The translations under genes and the position numbers were made by a program. DNA of 64,000 nucleotides from Echinicola vietnamensis DSM 17526 (GTDB lineage Bacteria; Bacteroidota; Bacteroidia; Cytophagales; Cyclobacteriaceae). Below, one piece after another: positions 29,179 to 38,994 of the stretch. The stretch spans positions 2,854,001 through 2,918,000 of the forward strand of contig NC_019904.1 of assembly GCF_000325705.1 (NCBI RefSeq), written 5' to 3'. How positions within the stretch are numbered: the first letter of the stretch is position 1; each line of letters starts with the position of its first letter. Under the pieces are notes generated by a model. The model worked only from the letters and a program-made list of their open reading frames with translations, was not told where the DNA came from and ran no database searches.

Positions 29179-29642
29179 TTAGGCAGGATACTCAGTTGCT
29201 AACGCATATTCAGGGTGTAACCTCAGCCAAGCCAACCATTATGCATGAGCAGATAGCTGCGACGGCTTTTATGATCCAAATCAACTAATCATTCTTTCAG
29301 CCTATTCCGCCATTCGTCACCATAGGCTACTGCGGTTTCCCATGTACAAATCGGGGCAAAGTGCCAGCAGCACAGATGATAGCTCCTCTACACGAAATGA
29401 GTACTAAATGCGTTTGCCACACTTGAAAACCATCAGGGGAATCGCTTTTAGCCCCTTGAAGTTCTTTAATTCAGGCTGACATCTCTTTACTAACAGTTTA
29501 AAAGTGTTTGCCCTGGGGGAACTGCCAATTTTCATGATGGAGTAAAATGCCCCCAACTTTTCGGCTTGATCCCTTTTTTTGGCGACAAAAAATAGCCCAT
29601 ATTTTTTTATATTGAGCCTGTTAAGCAAAACTACAAATCGCC

Positions 29643-30518
29643 ATGTCATATTTAGAAGGAATGCTCAAATCGGACGCGCTGAAAGGGAAAAATATCCTGA
29701 TCACAGGAGGAGGAACGGGACTGGGGAGGTCAATGGGTAAATATTTTTTGGAACTTGGAGCCAACTTGGTCATTACCAGCCGGAAGCTGGACGTTCTCCA
29801 GCATACCGCAAAAGAGCTTATGGCCGAAGTGGGAAGAGGAAAGGTCATTCCGCTGGCCTGTGATGTCAGGGATGTGGATCAAGTAGAAGGCATGTTTGAA
29901 GAGGCGGTGATGCAGTTGGGCCAAATCGATGTGGTGGTAAACAATGCGGCCGGAAATTTCATCAGTCCTACTGAGCGATTATCGGCCAATGCCTTTCATA
30001 CGGTCATCGATATCGTGCTGAAAGGTTCTGTCAATATGACCATGACGGCAGGGAAACACTGGATAGACAAGAAGCAACCGGGTACTTTTTTGAATGTTGT
30101 CACCACCTACGCTTGGACAGGTTCTGGATATGTAGTGCCGAGTGCCACTGCCAAAGCAGGTGTGTTGGCTATGACTAGGTCGTTGGCTGTGGAGTGGGCC
30201 AAATACGGCCTCCGGTTCAATGCCATTGCTCCTGGGCCATTTCCTACAGAAGGGGCGTGGAGTCGGCTGTTGCCGGGAGAGTTGGCTGCCCAGTTTGATC
30301 CGGCCAAAAGGATTCCGCTGAAACGGGTTGGCGAGCACCAAGAGCTGGCCAATCTGGCGGCGTATTTGGTGTCTGACTTTTCTGCCTATGTCAATGGCGA
30401 AGTGATGACCATCGACGGTGGAGAATGGTTGAAAGGAGCTGGCCAGTTCAGCCATCTGGAGCAAATCCCCGAAAAGCTTTGGGATCAGATGGAAGCGATG
30501 CGGAAAAAGAAAAAATGA
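29643..30518 (+). CDS. 2,4-dienoyl-CoA reductase-like short-chain dehydrogenase (DECR1 type)
   Basis: A 291-residue NADPH-dependent reductase expected to reduce 2,4-dienoyl-CoA intermediates during beta-oxidation of unsaturated fatty acids. The cofactor loop TGGGTGLG is at 21-28, NNAAGN near 100. The active-site region reads SGYVVPSATAKAG with K171, so the classical YxxxK Tyr is Ser167, as in mitochondrial DECR1. EWAKYGLRFNAIAPGPF and ELANLAAYLVSD also agree closely with that family. It is a stand-alone gene. Family assignment is good; the in-vivo acyl-CoA is unknown. Confidence 0.87.
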   Translation: MSYLEGMLKSDALKGKNILITGGGTGLGRSMGKYFLELGANLVITSRKLDVLQHTAKELMAEVGRGKVIPLACDVRDVDQVEGMFEEAVMQLGQIDVVVNNAAGNFISPTERLSANAFHTVIDIVLKGSVNMTMTAGKHWIDKKQPGTFLNVVTTYAWTGSGYVVPSATAKAGVLAMTRSLAVEWAKYGLRFNAIAPGPFPTEGAWSRLLPGELAAQFDPAKRIPLKRVGEHQELANLAAYLVSDFSAYVNGEVMTIDGGEWLKGAGQFSHLEQIPEKLWDQMEAMRKKKK

Positions 30519-30537
30519 ACGGCTTTTTCCAGTGGAT

Positions 30538-31068
30538 TTACTCAGTAGATGTAGTGGCTATAAATTCCTTGGAGCTGTCAAAGTGTAGGCCTAAGGTATA
30601 ATCCCACGTGGGAAGGTAATTATGGATGTTTTTAGGGTCAAGTCCAGACGTTTCAATAAAATACCAGTTTCCACTGGCTTCATCCAAAACTGCTATTAAG
30701 GTGATATGACTTATGATTTCTCCTTTTGGAACTTCGATTTTTGAGGTTACGGGAACCAATGCGTGTGTCTCTCCGGCCGTGTGTGCGACTTTGAGCGGTG
30801 CGCCTACTTCGAAACGCTTTATTTTCATTCTTCGGATTTTTTGTAAGTCATAAGCATCAGCCAAGGCTTTTTTAAATCCTTCTTTGCCGCCGGATTTTTC
30901 AAGTATTAAAGGATAGGTGTATTTGATGAGTGTTTCATAATCCTCCTGCATGTTTGCTTGGGCAAATTCGTTGGCGGCCTTTTGCATACCTTGGATCGTA
31001 TGCTTTTGGGCAAACAAAACTGAAGTCACACAGAGAAAAATAAGGGTTAATGATAAGGTTCTGATCAT
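30538..31068 (-). CDS. Small secreted protein, function unknown
   Basis: A 176-residue protein with a signal peptide (ends SVLFAQ). The mature part alternates helix (MQKAANEFAQANMQEDYETLI) and strands (HALVPVTSKIEV, ISHITLIAVLDEASGNWYFIET), a pattern compatible with an NTF2/cystatin-like alpha+beta cone. No catalytic motif is visible. It ends 20 bases from the convergent dienoyl-CoA reductase gene. I do not recognise a named family. Confidence 0.6.
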   Translation of the reverse strand: MIRTLSLTLIFLCVTSVLFAQKHTIQGMQKAANEFAQANMQEDYETLIKYTYPLILEKSGGKEGFKKALADAYDLQKIRRMKIKRFEVGAPLKVAHTAGETHALVPVTSKIEVPKGEIISHITLIAVLDEASGNWYFIETSGLDPKNIHNYLPTWDYTLGLHFDSSKEFIATTSTE

Positions 31069-31157
31069 AAGAGTTTTAGCTTAGGTAAAACAAATGTATA
31101 ACCAGATTTTGTTAAATGCAAGAATGTTAAAAATAAGTTGTTTTTAGTTGTTGTTTT

Positions 31158-31346
31158 TTACTGTTCTACAGGATTTGATGAAAAATAGGTAATATTATCA
31201 CCTTCTGATTCAAAATATATGTTGATTGGCTGACAACATACCTCACAATCTTCGATGTACTTTTGCGGACTGACACTTAGGTCCAATATCATGGAGATTG
31301 GGGCAAGGCAGTGCGGGCAAGTAAAGTGATGCTCTACAGTTAACAT
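31158..31346 (-). CDS. CPXCG-motif cysteine-rich small protein
   Basis: A 62-residue zinc-ribbon-like protein: two CxxC pairs (FTCPHCLAPI and DCEVCCQPI) likely bind one zinc. The ATG at 31344-31346 gives the normal family N-terminus MLTVEHHFTCPHC; the frame extends 19 codons further without homology. The function of this widespread family is not known. It lies just upstream of, and divergent from, the copper operon, but no link is implied by the sequence. Confidence 0.78.
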   Translation of the reverse strand: MLTVEHHFTCPHCLAPISMILDLSVSPQKYIEDCEVCCQPINIYFESEGDNITYFSSNPVEQ

Positions 31347-31519
31347 GGCATGAATAGAATGGTTAAAACAGGGTTTTGATAGAAGGAAGCAATAATAATG
31401 CAAGGAGACAAGAGCAATCTAAAAGAAATCTTTATTCCATAAGGGCCAGGATCAAATGATGCTGGCAGACGCATTTAAAATTTCCAAAAATTATATAACT
31501 TTATTGAAGAAAGGTTTTC

Positions 31520-31527
31520 TACCTTTG
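31520..31527 (+). promoter_or_regulatory. Candidate -7 element of the copper-efflux operon
   Basis: TACCTTTG fits the Bacteroidota consensus TAnnTTTG exactly and lies 20 bases before the first gene of the metal-resistance region. No good -33 TTTG is found at the usual distance, so a metal-responsive activator may be required. Confidence 0.4.
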
Positions 31528-31547
31528 AAACAAGTTTAAGAATACAC

Positions 31548-31934
31548 ATGCGAAAATTGATCCAAATAGTGTTGTTAATGGTTTATCTCTGCTTTAATGC
31601 AGGGTTGAGCTATTCTATGCACTATTGTGGTGAAGAATTGGCTCGCATCAATCTTTTTGCAGAGGATAAAGGCTGCTGTCCCGATGGGGAGGAAATGCCG
31701 GGGTGTTGTGACGACATTCCCAAGACGGAGCTAGAGAATACGGATCAAAATATTGCCAAGTTGGTAGATATGCATTTTTATAATGCATCGTTGGTACCTC
31801 TACCGAACCTGATGGCTGAAATATTGGTCTGTATGGCTCAGCAAAAAGGTAAATTACCCGAAGTGCCCTTTGAGAAAGATGGGCCGCCTTCATGGGTTCC
31901 CATACACGTCATGCACCAGACTTTTTTGATTTAG
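31548..31934 (+). CDS. HYC_CC_PP family small secreted protein
   Basis: A 128-residue exported protein with the diagnostic trio: HYCGEE after the signal peptide, two vicinal Cys pairs (KGCCPDGEEMPGCC) and a late PP (KDGPPSW). These proteins are commonly found beside copper/silver efflux genes in Bacteroidota, and this one precedes the CusA gene by 106 bases. The clustered Cys and His suggest periplasmic metal binding, which is inference only. The signal peptide ends near GLSYS. Confidence 0.75.
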   Translation: MRKLIQIVLLMVYLCFNAGLSYSMHYCGEELARINLFAEDKGCCPDGEEMPGCCDDIPKTELENTDQNIAKLVDMHFYNASLVPLPNLMAEILVCMAQQKGKLPEVPFEKDGPPSWVPIHVMHQTFLI

Positions 31935-32040
31935 ATAATACTTTTTAAGGGTATTTTGGCCCTGCAGAGTGGGTGACACCTGTTCTGCTTCTCATCTCTT
32001 CTTTTATTCTTATCATCTTATAGCATTTACATGAAAAGCT

Positions 32041-35000
32041 ATGCTCAATGCTGTTATTAAATTCTTCCTGGAGAATAAACTGGTAACGGTTCTCCTGCTG
32101 GTGGTTTTGGTGGCATGGGGACTGGTCGTGGTGCCGTTCCAGTGGAATACCCCATTTCTTCCCAGTGATCCAGTGCCGGTGGACGCGATTCCGGATCTTG
32201 GGGAAAATCAACAAATCGTCTTCACAGAATGGATGGGGCAATCCCCCCAAGATATTGAAGACCAAGTCACTTATCCCCTGACCACTTCTTTGCTTGGTTT
32301 GCCCGGGGTAAAGGCCATTCGGTCCACCTCCATGTTTGGCTTATCCAGCATATACATCATTTTTGATGATGACATTGATTACTATTGGAGCCGCTCCAGG
32401 ATATTGGAAAAGTTGAATTCCTTGCCCTCCAATCTATTGCCGGCCAATGTTCAGCCAAAACTAGGCCCTGATGCTACTGCATTGGGCCAAGTATATTGGT
32501 ATACGTTGGAAGGTCGGGATCGGAATGGAAATCCTGCGGGAGGTTGGGACTTGCATGAACTGCGGTCCATTCAAGATTACTATGTGCGTTATGGACTGGC
32601 CGGTGTCAGCGGCGTGGCCGAGGTGGCATCTGTGGGAGGAATGGAGAAAGAATACCACGTGGACTTGGATCCCGACGCCATGAAGGTCCATGGGGTTTCG
32701 ATGATGGATGTGCAGCAGGCCTTGAAATCCACGAACCAGGCCATAGGAGCCAGCACTATGGAGATCAATAAGGTCGAGTATTATGTCCGTGCCCTGGGGT
32801 TTGTGGAAAATATCCAGGAGATAGCGGAAACGGTGGTGAAGTCGACCAATAACGTGCCGTTGCGCATAAAAGATATTGCAAGGGTGACCATTGGTCCGGC
32901 TGATCGGACAATGAAAGGGATTTTGGACAAGAGTGGAGCAGAGGCTGTAGGGGGAGTGGTCATCGCCCGATACGGCGATAATCCCATGGAGGTTATCACT
33001 AATGTGAAGGCCAAAATAGCAGCCATTAGTGCAGGATTACCCGAGAAGGAATTATCCGATGGAAGGATGTCGAAAGTGACCATTGTGCCTTTTTACGATC
33101 GATCAAACCTTATCATGGAAACCTTGGCCACGCTAAATGATGCCATTGTCCTGCAGATTTTGATGACCATAATTGTGGTCATGGTGATGGTGTATAATTT
33201 ACGGGCTTCCCTGTTGATTTCAGCCATTTTGCCCTTGGCGGTGCTTACCTGTTTTATATTTATGAAATATACCGGGGTGGATGCCAACATAGTGGCGCTT
33301 TCTGGAATTGCCATTGCGATCGGTACCATGGTGGACCTCGGAATTATCCTGAATGAGAATATCCTCCGCCACATGGAAGAGGCCCCTACGGGCCAAGCGC
33401 TGATCAAGATCGTTTACAAAGCGACAAAAGAAGTAGCTACGGCCATACTAACCGCTGTGGCAACCACGATTGTGAGCTTTTTACCAGTCTTTACCTTACA
33501 GGCAGCCGAAGGAAAGCTGTTTGGACCTTTGGCGTATACCAAAACCTTTGCGCTGATATCCGCCTTGCTGTTTACGTTACTGGTCATGCCTGCATTTGCG
33601 CATTGGGTATTTGGCATCAAGGAAAAAGGAGGTTTTTGGAAGAAATGGGGAAATGTGGCCCTGACGGGTGTAGGGGCTTTTGGACTGTTCTGGTTGCCAT
33701 TGGCTGGAATCGTTTTGATGGCCATAGGGGTAAATAATCTCCTTTTATTTTATTACAAAGACACTTATCAAAAATACCATTCACCAGTCCTGATCATGAT
33801 CGCCGTAGTGGCGGTGTCGTGGCTTCTGGCTACAGCATGGGCACCTTTGGGCGCAAACGTGGCTCTTTTTACCAATTTTCTGTTTGTACTTTTGGTCGTG
33901 GGGATCATTCTTGGGCTGTTTAGTTTGTTTATCCGCTATTATGAGCAGATGCTTAGTTGGTGCCTTGCCCATAAAGGTACGTTCCTTTTACTGCCAGCTA
34001 TGATGATTTTTCTGGGCTTGAACAGTTGGATTGGGTTTGCAGGATTGTTTGGCTGGGTAGCCGATGGTGTTGACCGGTTGGGGTGGAATATCCGAACGAC
34101 AAAAGTGTACAGCAGTATGGTCCATGCATTTCCAGGGATGGGAGAGGAATTTATGCCAGCGCTAGATGAAGGAGCTTTTCTGCTGATGCCTACTTCCATG
34201 CCGCATTCAGGAGTAGAAGCCAATAAAAAAATCCTTCAGCAACTGGACATGCTGGTGAGCAGTATTCCAGAGATCACCTCAGTGGTAGGAAAGGCAGGTC
34301 GGGCAGAGACGTCGCTAGACCCAGCTCCCATGTCCATGTTCGAGAATATTATTCTCTATAAACCTGAATTTAGGGTAGATGAAAATGGCAGAAAGATTCG
34401 GTTTGCGGTGGATGAAGAGGGGACGTTTTTGAAGGATGAACAGGGACAATTGATCCCCGATGAGCATGGCGCGTATTATCGACAGTGGCGGGACCACATC
34501 AAAAGCCCGGACGATATTTGGGATGAAATAGCCAAGGCCTCCAAGTTGCCGGGCGTAACGTCAGCACCTAAGCTACAACCCATCGAAACCCGGTTGCTCA
34601 TGCTTCAGACAGGCATGCGTGCTCCTATTGGGCTAAAAGTGTACGGGCCAGATTTAGAGACGATTGCTGAATTTAGTACGGAGCTTGAACAGTACCTCAA
34701 GGAAGTCTCCGGTGTGAAGCCAGCAGCTGTTTTTGCAGACCGGTCACTGGGCAAGCCTTATTTGGAAATTGACCTGGACAGGAAGGCGATCGCACGTTAT
34801 GGCCTTCAAGTGAAGAATGTCCAAGAAACCATTTCGGCAGCAATGGGCGGCATGAAGATGACGACTACGGTGGAAGGAAGGGAGCGATATGCTATCCGGG
34901 CCAGGTATGCGCGGGATTTCCGGCAAAGCCCGGAGGCCATAGAGCAGGTGCTGATCAGTACTTCCTCCGGAATTCAGGTACCGTTAGGCGAAATGGCTTC

Positions 35001-35835
35001 CATCCAATACCGGCAAGGTCCGATAATGATTCGAAGTGAGGATTCGTTTTTGGTGGGGTATGTTTTGTTGGATAAGCAGCCAAATGTGGCAGAGGTAACG
35101 GTAGTAGAAAATGCCCAAAAATACCTTCAAGGTAAAATTGATAGCGGAGAGCTGAAGGTGCCGAAAGGAGTGAGTTACCGGTTTTCAGGATCCTATGAAA
35201 ACCAAGTCAGGGCAGAAAAGAGGTTGTCCATTGTGATCCCGCTATGCCTGATCTTGATCTTTCTGATCCTCTATTTTCAATTTAGATCGGTGCCCATTAC
35301 CCTGTTCATATTTTCGGCCATCTCCATGGCATTTGCAGGGGCTTTCATCATGCTCTGGCTATATGGCCAGCCCTGGTTTATGGATGTTGAGGTGCTGGGA
35401 AGTTCCATGCGGACACTTTTCCAAATGAAAACCTATAACCTGAGTGTGGCTGTTTGGGTCGGATTTATCGCCTTGTTTGGGATTGCTACGGATGATGGAG
35501 TGGTCATGGCCACTTATTTGAAGCAGCGGTTTGAGGTGAACAGGACGAAGACGGTTCCAGAGATCAGACAGGCCGTAAAGGAAGCAGGGATGCGAAGGAT
35601 AAGACCTTGCCTTATGACATCTGCTACCACCTTGTTGGCATTATTGCCGGTATTGACCTCTAGTGGCAGAGGGTCCGATATCATGATTCCGATGGCCATT
35701 CCTTCCTTTGGTGGGATGGCGGTGGCCTTGGTTTCGCTGTTCATTGTGCCGGTATTGTACAGCTGGTGGGAAGAGCGAAAAATAGTAACAAACGGTGATT
35801 TGCAAAGTAAAAACCCGAAACAACAACGCATATGA
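32041..35835 (+). CDS. cusA: CusA/CzcA-type RND heavy-metal efflux pump
   Basis: A 1264-residue inner-membrane proton-driven pump, the engine of a tripartite copper/silver exporter. The N-terminus (LENKLVTVLLLVVLVAWG) is the first helix, followed by the porter domain (AIPDLGENQQIVFTEW, LGPDATALGQVYWY). TM4 contains GTMVDLGIILNENI, with the Asp-relay residue of heavy-metal RND pumps. The protein is about 200 residues longer than CusA of E. coli because several extra hydrophobic segments are inserted between about 530 and 680 (for example IMIAVVAVSWLLATAW). It overlaps the following TolC-like gene by four bases (ATGA). Substrate (Cu/Ag) is inferred from the neighbours. Confidence 0.92.
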   Translation: MLNAVIKFFLENKLVTVLLLVVLVAWGLVVVPFQWNTPFLPSDPVPVDAIPDLGENQQIVFTEWMGQSPQDIEDQVTYPLTTSLLGLPGVKAIRSTSMFGLSSIYIIFDDDIDYYWSRSRILEKLNSLPSNLLPANVQPKLGPDATALGQVYWYTLEGRDRNGNPAGGWDLHELRSIQDYYVRYGLAGVSGVAEVASVGGMEKEYHVDLDPDAMKVHGVSMMDVQQALKSTNQAIGASTMEINKVEYYVRALGFVENIQEIAETVVKSTNNVPLRIKDIARVTIGPADRTMKGILDKSGAEAVGGVVIARYGDNPMEVITNVKAKIAAISAGLPEKELSDGRMSKVTIVPFYDRSNLIMETLATLNDAIVLQILMTIIVVMVMVYNLRASLLISAILPLAVLTCFIFMKYTGVDANIVALSGIAIAIGTMVDLGIILNENILRHMEEAPTGQALIKIVYKATKEVATAILTAVATTIVSFLPVFTLQAAEGKLFGPLAYTKTFALISALLFTLLVMPAFAHWVFGIKEKGGFWKKWGNVALTGVGAFGLFWLPLAGIVLMAIGVNNLLLFYYKDTYQKYHSPVLIMIAVVAVSWLLATAWAPLGANVALFTNFLFVLLVVGIILGLFSLFIRYYEQMLSWCLAHKGTFLLLPAMMIFLGLNSWIGFAGLFGWVADGVDRLGWNIRTTKVYSSMVHAFPGMGEEFMPALDEGAFLLMPTSMPHSGVEANKKILQQLDMLVSSIPEITSVVGKAGRAETSLDPAPMSMFENIILYKPEFRVDENGRKIRFAVDEEGTFLKDEQGQLIPDEHGAYYRQWRDHIKSPDDIWDEIAKASKLPGVTSAPKLQPIETRLLMLQTGMRAPIGLKVYGPDLETIAEFSTELEQYLKEVSGVKPAAVFADRSLGKPYLEIDLDRKAIARYGLQVKNVQETISAAMGGMKMTTTVEGRERYAIRARYARDFRQSPEAIEQVLISTSSGIQVPLGEMASIQYRQGPIMIRSEDSFLVGYVLLDKQPNVAEVTVVENAQKYLQGKIDSGELKVPKGVSYRFSGSYENQVRAEKRLSIVIPLCLILIFLILYFQFRSVPITLFIFSAISMAFAGAFIMLWLYGQPWFMDVEVLGSSMRTLFQMKTYNLSVAVWVGFIALFGIATDDGVVMATYLKQRFEVNRTKTVPEIRQAVKEAGMRRIRPCLMTSATTLLALLPVLTSSGRGSDIMIPMAIPSFGGMAVALVSLFIVPVLYSWWEERKIVTNGDLQSKNPKQQRI

Positions 35836-37163
35836 AAGGGGTGATAAGTAAAACATTCGAAATGATTTCATGCCGAAAATGGCCGGCGGTGGTAGGGGCA
35901 GTTAGCCTGTTGTGCCTGTGCTTTCAGGTCCAGGGGCAAAGTTTAGCGGATTACATAGAGGAAGCAGCGGAAAACAATCCGGAAATTCAAGCTGCCAACA
36001 GCCGCTATGCTGCCAGCTTGGAGCGGGTTCCCCAAGTGGGCGGATTGCCAGATCCGGAATTAAGTGTTGGGTTTTACCTGCAAGACATGGCTACCCTGAT
36101 GGGGGACCAAAGGCTCAACGCAACATTAATGCAGCGATTCCCGTGGTTTGGCACGTTACAAGCCTCTAAAGACGAGGCAAGCTTATTGGCCAAGGCAAAT
36201 TATCAAGACTTTGAGGCGGTAAAAAACGCTTTGATTTATGATGTTAAAACGACCTATTATCAATTGTATTTACTGGAGCATCACCTGATGGTGGCCCGTA
36301 AAAACCTTCAACTGCTGAATGACTTGGAGGAACTGGCCCTGAATAAATTCAAGGGGGGGACGCCGGGAAAAAGCGGGAAAATGACCGATGTACTGCGTAT
36401 CCAAATTGAGCAGAAGGCGCTCGTGGCCCGCATTGCAGCATTAGAAGATGAACATGCCGTAAGGGAGGTGGATTTCAACTTGCTGCTCAATAGGCCCAAG
36501 GATACTCCTGTCCATATGGATGCTTCATTTTGGAATGAGGAGGAAATATTATGGGACAAGGAGGTGGTATTGGACAGTATTTTGAACGCGAATCCCCAAG
36601 TGAAAAAAATGGAATGGGAAGGATTGGCTTACCAGAAGAAAGGAGAGGCAGCCCGGCTTAAAGGCCTTCCCAGTTTTGGGGTGGGGCTTAGCTATATGGT
36701 CAATAGCCCCCGTCAGCCAGCAGGAGACATCAATGGTCCAATGGGATATGTCCCTGGAGGAATGGGGCATAATATGGTCATGCCAATGGTTTCCGTTTCG
36801 GTGCCGCTTTTTAGGGGCAAATACAAAGCCGCCAGTAAAGAATCCGAATATTATTACCAAGCTTCCGTGCAGGCGAAAGAGGCCCTGGACAACACATTAC
36901 GATCTGCTTGGGAAGAACAATATCGCCTGATCCGGGAAGCGGAAAGAAATGCAAACTTGTACCAAGATCAAGTAGTTTTACTTCAAAAGACGATGGACTT
37001 GATGATCGCAGATTACAGCAGTGCTGCGGGAAGTTTTGAAGAACTGCTCAGTGTGCAGCGGCAATTGCTGGATTTTGAAATGAAGACGGCTGAAGAGACC
37101 TTTAAAAAGCTCCAAGCTTATGCAAAATTAGCTTCTTTAATGGCCAAAGGAATTACACTATGA
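35832..37163 (+). CDS. TolC/CusC-family outer-membrane efflux channel
   Basis: A 443-residue outer-membrane factor that completes the RND exporter. A signal peptide (about 1-36, ends QVQGQ) is followed by two TolC-type repeats of long helices, for example SRYAASLERVPQVGGLPDPE and AKEALDNTLRSAWEEQYRL, around a MVMPMVSVSVPLF strand. Its start overlaps the CusA stop and its end overlaps the adaptor start by four bases each, so the three genes are translationally coupled. Confidence 0.9.
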   Translation: MKGVISKTFEMISCRKWPAVVGAVSLLCLCFQVQGQSLADYIEEAAENNPEIQAANSRYAASLERVPQVGGLPDPELSVGFYLQDMATLMGDQRLNATLMQRFPWFGTLQASKDEASLLAKANYQDFEAVKNALIYDVKTTYYQLYLLEHHLMVARKNLQLLNDLEELALNKFKGGTPGKSGKMTDVLRIQIEQKALVARIAALEDEHAVREVDFNLLLNRPKDTPVHMDASFWNEEEILWDKEVVLDSILNANPQVKKMEWEGLAYQKKGEAARLKGLPSFGVGLSYMVNSPRQPAGDINGPMGYVPGGMGHNMVMPMVSVSVPLFRGKYKAASKESEYYYQASVQAKEALDNTLRSAWEEQYRLIREAERNANLYQDQVVLLQKTMDLMIADYSSAAGSFEELLSVQRQLLDFEMKTAEETFKKLQAYAKLASLMAKGITL

Positions 37164-38923
37164 AATTTATGAAAGGAAGAAAACTACTTATATTGATGTT
37201 CCTTGGTGCTTTTTTGGCGGGTGGAATCATCGGTGGGGTGCTGACTTCGGGTGAAGGAGCGAAAGAGGCTCTCGACCAGCACGATCATAAGGGTGAAACC
37301 GTGTACACTTGTTCGATGCACCCGCAGATCAAGCAAAATGAGCCAGGAGATTGCCCTATTTGCGGCATGGATTTGGTGCCACTTTCTACCCTCGGCGATA
37401 GCGAGGATACCAATCCTTATGTCATGACCATGAGCCCTGAGGCGGTGGCTTTGGCGAATATTGCCACTTCTACCGTCAAGGCCGGAAGTGAGATGGCTTC
37501 AAATCATTTGACACTGAGTGGGACGATTGAAGTGGATGAACGAAATGTGAAGTCGGTTTCTGCCAATTTTGACGGGAGGATAGATGATTTATACGTGGCA
37601 TTTACCGGGCAGGAGGTGAAACAAGGCCAACGCTTGGCCCGCATATATTCTCCTGATTTAATTGCTGCCCATCGGGAGCTGCTGGAAGCCAAAAAGGCAA
37701 CAGGCATCAGCCCTAAGCTCTATGAAGCAGCAAAACAGAAACTAAAGCAATGGCAATTGACCGATGCGCAAATAACCAAGATGGCAAATGATGAAGACTA
37801 TCAGCCCCATTTCGATATTTACGCGGCCACCTCAGGTGTGGTGACCGACAGAAAGGTGGCCGCTGGAGATTATGTGAGCCGAGGGCAAGTGCTTTTTGAA
37901 ATCACCAATTTGAACAAAGTGTGGGTGATGCTGGATGCCTACGAACAGGGTTTGGGACAAATCAGCGCTGGTGATCAAATCCAATTTTCGGTAAATGCTT
38001 TACCGGGAGAGGAGTTTTCGGCCAAAGTAGCGTTTATCGATCCGGTCGTTTCAGCGGACAGCAGAAGTGCCAAGGTCAGGGCTGAAGTAAACAATTTCTC
38101 CGGTAAACTCAAACCGGGGATGTTCGTCACGGCAAAGCTTTCAACGCAAGATGAAGCACCGGTGGATGCCGGGGTGATGGTGCCGAAGTCGTCTATATTG
38201 TGGACGGGGAGAAGGTCGGTTGTTTACCGGCAGGTAGGAAGTGAAATGAAGCCGGCCTTTGAGATGGTGCAGGTGGAGCTAGGACCGGTAGCAGGGGAGA
38301 TGCAGCAAGTGTTGACAGGGCTTTCTCCGGGAGACCAGATTGTGACCAATGGCGTTTTTGCCGTGGACGGTGCCGCGCAGTTGAGCGGAAAATACAGCAT
38401 GATGGCACACCCCGAAGAGCAGGATTTTCAGGTTTCGGAAAGTTTTGGTAAAGTCATTGAAGAGGTGATAGCAGCATATTTGACCATGAAAAATCGTTTG
38501 GTCAGGGATGAATCCGGGCAAGCTGCCGCGGGTAATCTGCATAAGCTTTTGACAGAGGAAAATCCTCCATTATCGCAAGAAAAAGCCCTGGAGAAATGGA
38601 AGGAAATCAGTGAATCCTTGGCGGCAAATGCATTGGCCATGAGCCAAACATCAGATATAGCAAAGCAAAGGGAGTGGTTAGTGCCTGTTTCGAATGAAAT
38701 GATCAAACTGCTGGATGCTTTTGGGGGGCAAGGGAAAAAGCTCTTCAAGGATTATTGCCCCATGGCAAAAAATGATCAGGGAGCCTATTGGCTCAGTGAG
38801 TTTGAGGAGATCAAAAACCCCTACTTCGGGGCGTCTATGCTTTCCTGCGGTGAAATAAAGAAGGTTTACCCATCGCAAGGTTCGCATCAGCAAAAGAGCG
38901 GGCATTCCGGTCACCAACATTAG
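37160..38923 (+). CDS. cusB: CusB-type periplasmic adaptor with heavy-metal-binding and DUF3347 domains
   Basis: A 587-residue membrane-fusion protein linking the RND pump and the channel. After an N-terminal membrane anchor comes a heavy-metal-binding domain (about 48-76; YTCSMHPQI, CPICGMDL) that should bind Cu(I) or Ag(I). The barrel-sandwich and beta-barrel regions follow (DDLYVAFTGQEVKQG, GVVTDRKVAAGDYVSRGQVL). The C-terminus (about 435-575) is a DUF3347 domain ending in FKDYCPMAKNDQGAYWL and MLSCGEIKK. Both added modules offer Cys and Met ligands, so the adaptor may collect metal from the periplasm. It is coupled to the channel gene. Confidence 0.92.
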   Translation: MKFMKGRKLLILMFLGAFLAGGIIGGVLTSGEGAKEALDQHDHKGETVYTCSMHPQIKQNEPGDCPICGMDLVPLSTLGDSEDTNPYVMTMSPEAVALANIATSTVKAGSEMASNHLTLSGTIEVDERNVKSVSANFDGRIDDLYVAFTGQEVKQGQRLARIYSPDLIAAHRELLEAKKATGISPKLYEAAKQKLKQWQLTDAQITKMANDEDYQPHFDIYAATSGVVTDRKVAAGDYVSRGQVLFEITNLNKVWVMLDAYEQGLGQISAGDQIQFSVNALPGEEFSAKVAFIDPVVSADSRSAKVRAEVNNFSGKLKPGMFVTAKLSTQDEAPVDAGVMVPKSSILWTGRRSVVYRQVGSEMKPAFEMVQVELGPVAGEMQQVLTGLSPGDQIVTNGVFAVDGAAQLSGKYSMMAHPEEQDFQVSESFGKVIEEVIAAYLTMKNRLVRDESGQAAAGNLHKLLTEENPPLSQEKALEKWKEISESLAANALAMSQTSDIAKQREWLVPVSNEMIKLLDAFGGQGKKLFKDYCPMAKNDQGAYWLSEFEEIKNPYFGASMLSCGEIKKVYPSQGSHQQKSGHSGHQH

Positions 38924-38994
38924 CCGTATAAAGAGCGTAGGTCGTTGATTGGTAGTAAAATAATATTTATAAACATATCTTAAAATTAATCTTT

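Larger units (their letters stand above)
28894..29642. other. 749-base non-coding stretch with palindromic repeat-like elements
   Basis: No convincing gene is present. The left end holds a roughly 90-base imperfect inverted-repeat element (28916-29005). Then come several compact hairpins (29090-29178). The remainder (29200-29640) has weak dyads, such as GTGCCAGCAGCAC near 29372, and no readable product. An 81-codon minus-strand frame (29404-29649) overlaps the start of the next gene and is not counted as a gene. Confidence 0.6.

Noticed and set aside
29404..29649. 81-codon minus-strand frame between ahcY and the dienoyl-CoA reductase gene
   Set aside because: It has no domain, no signal, and runs into the start of the next gene; its basic low-complexity product looks like chance.
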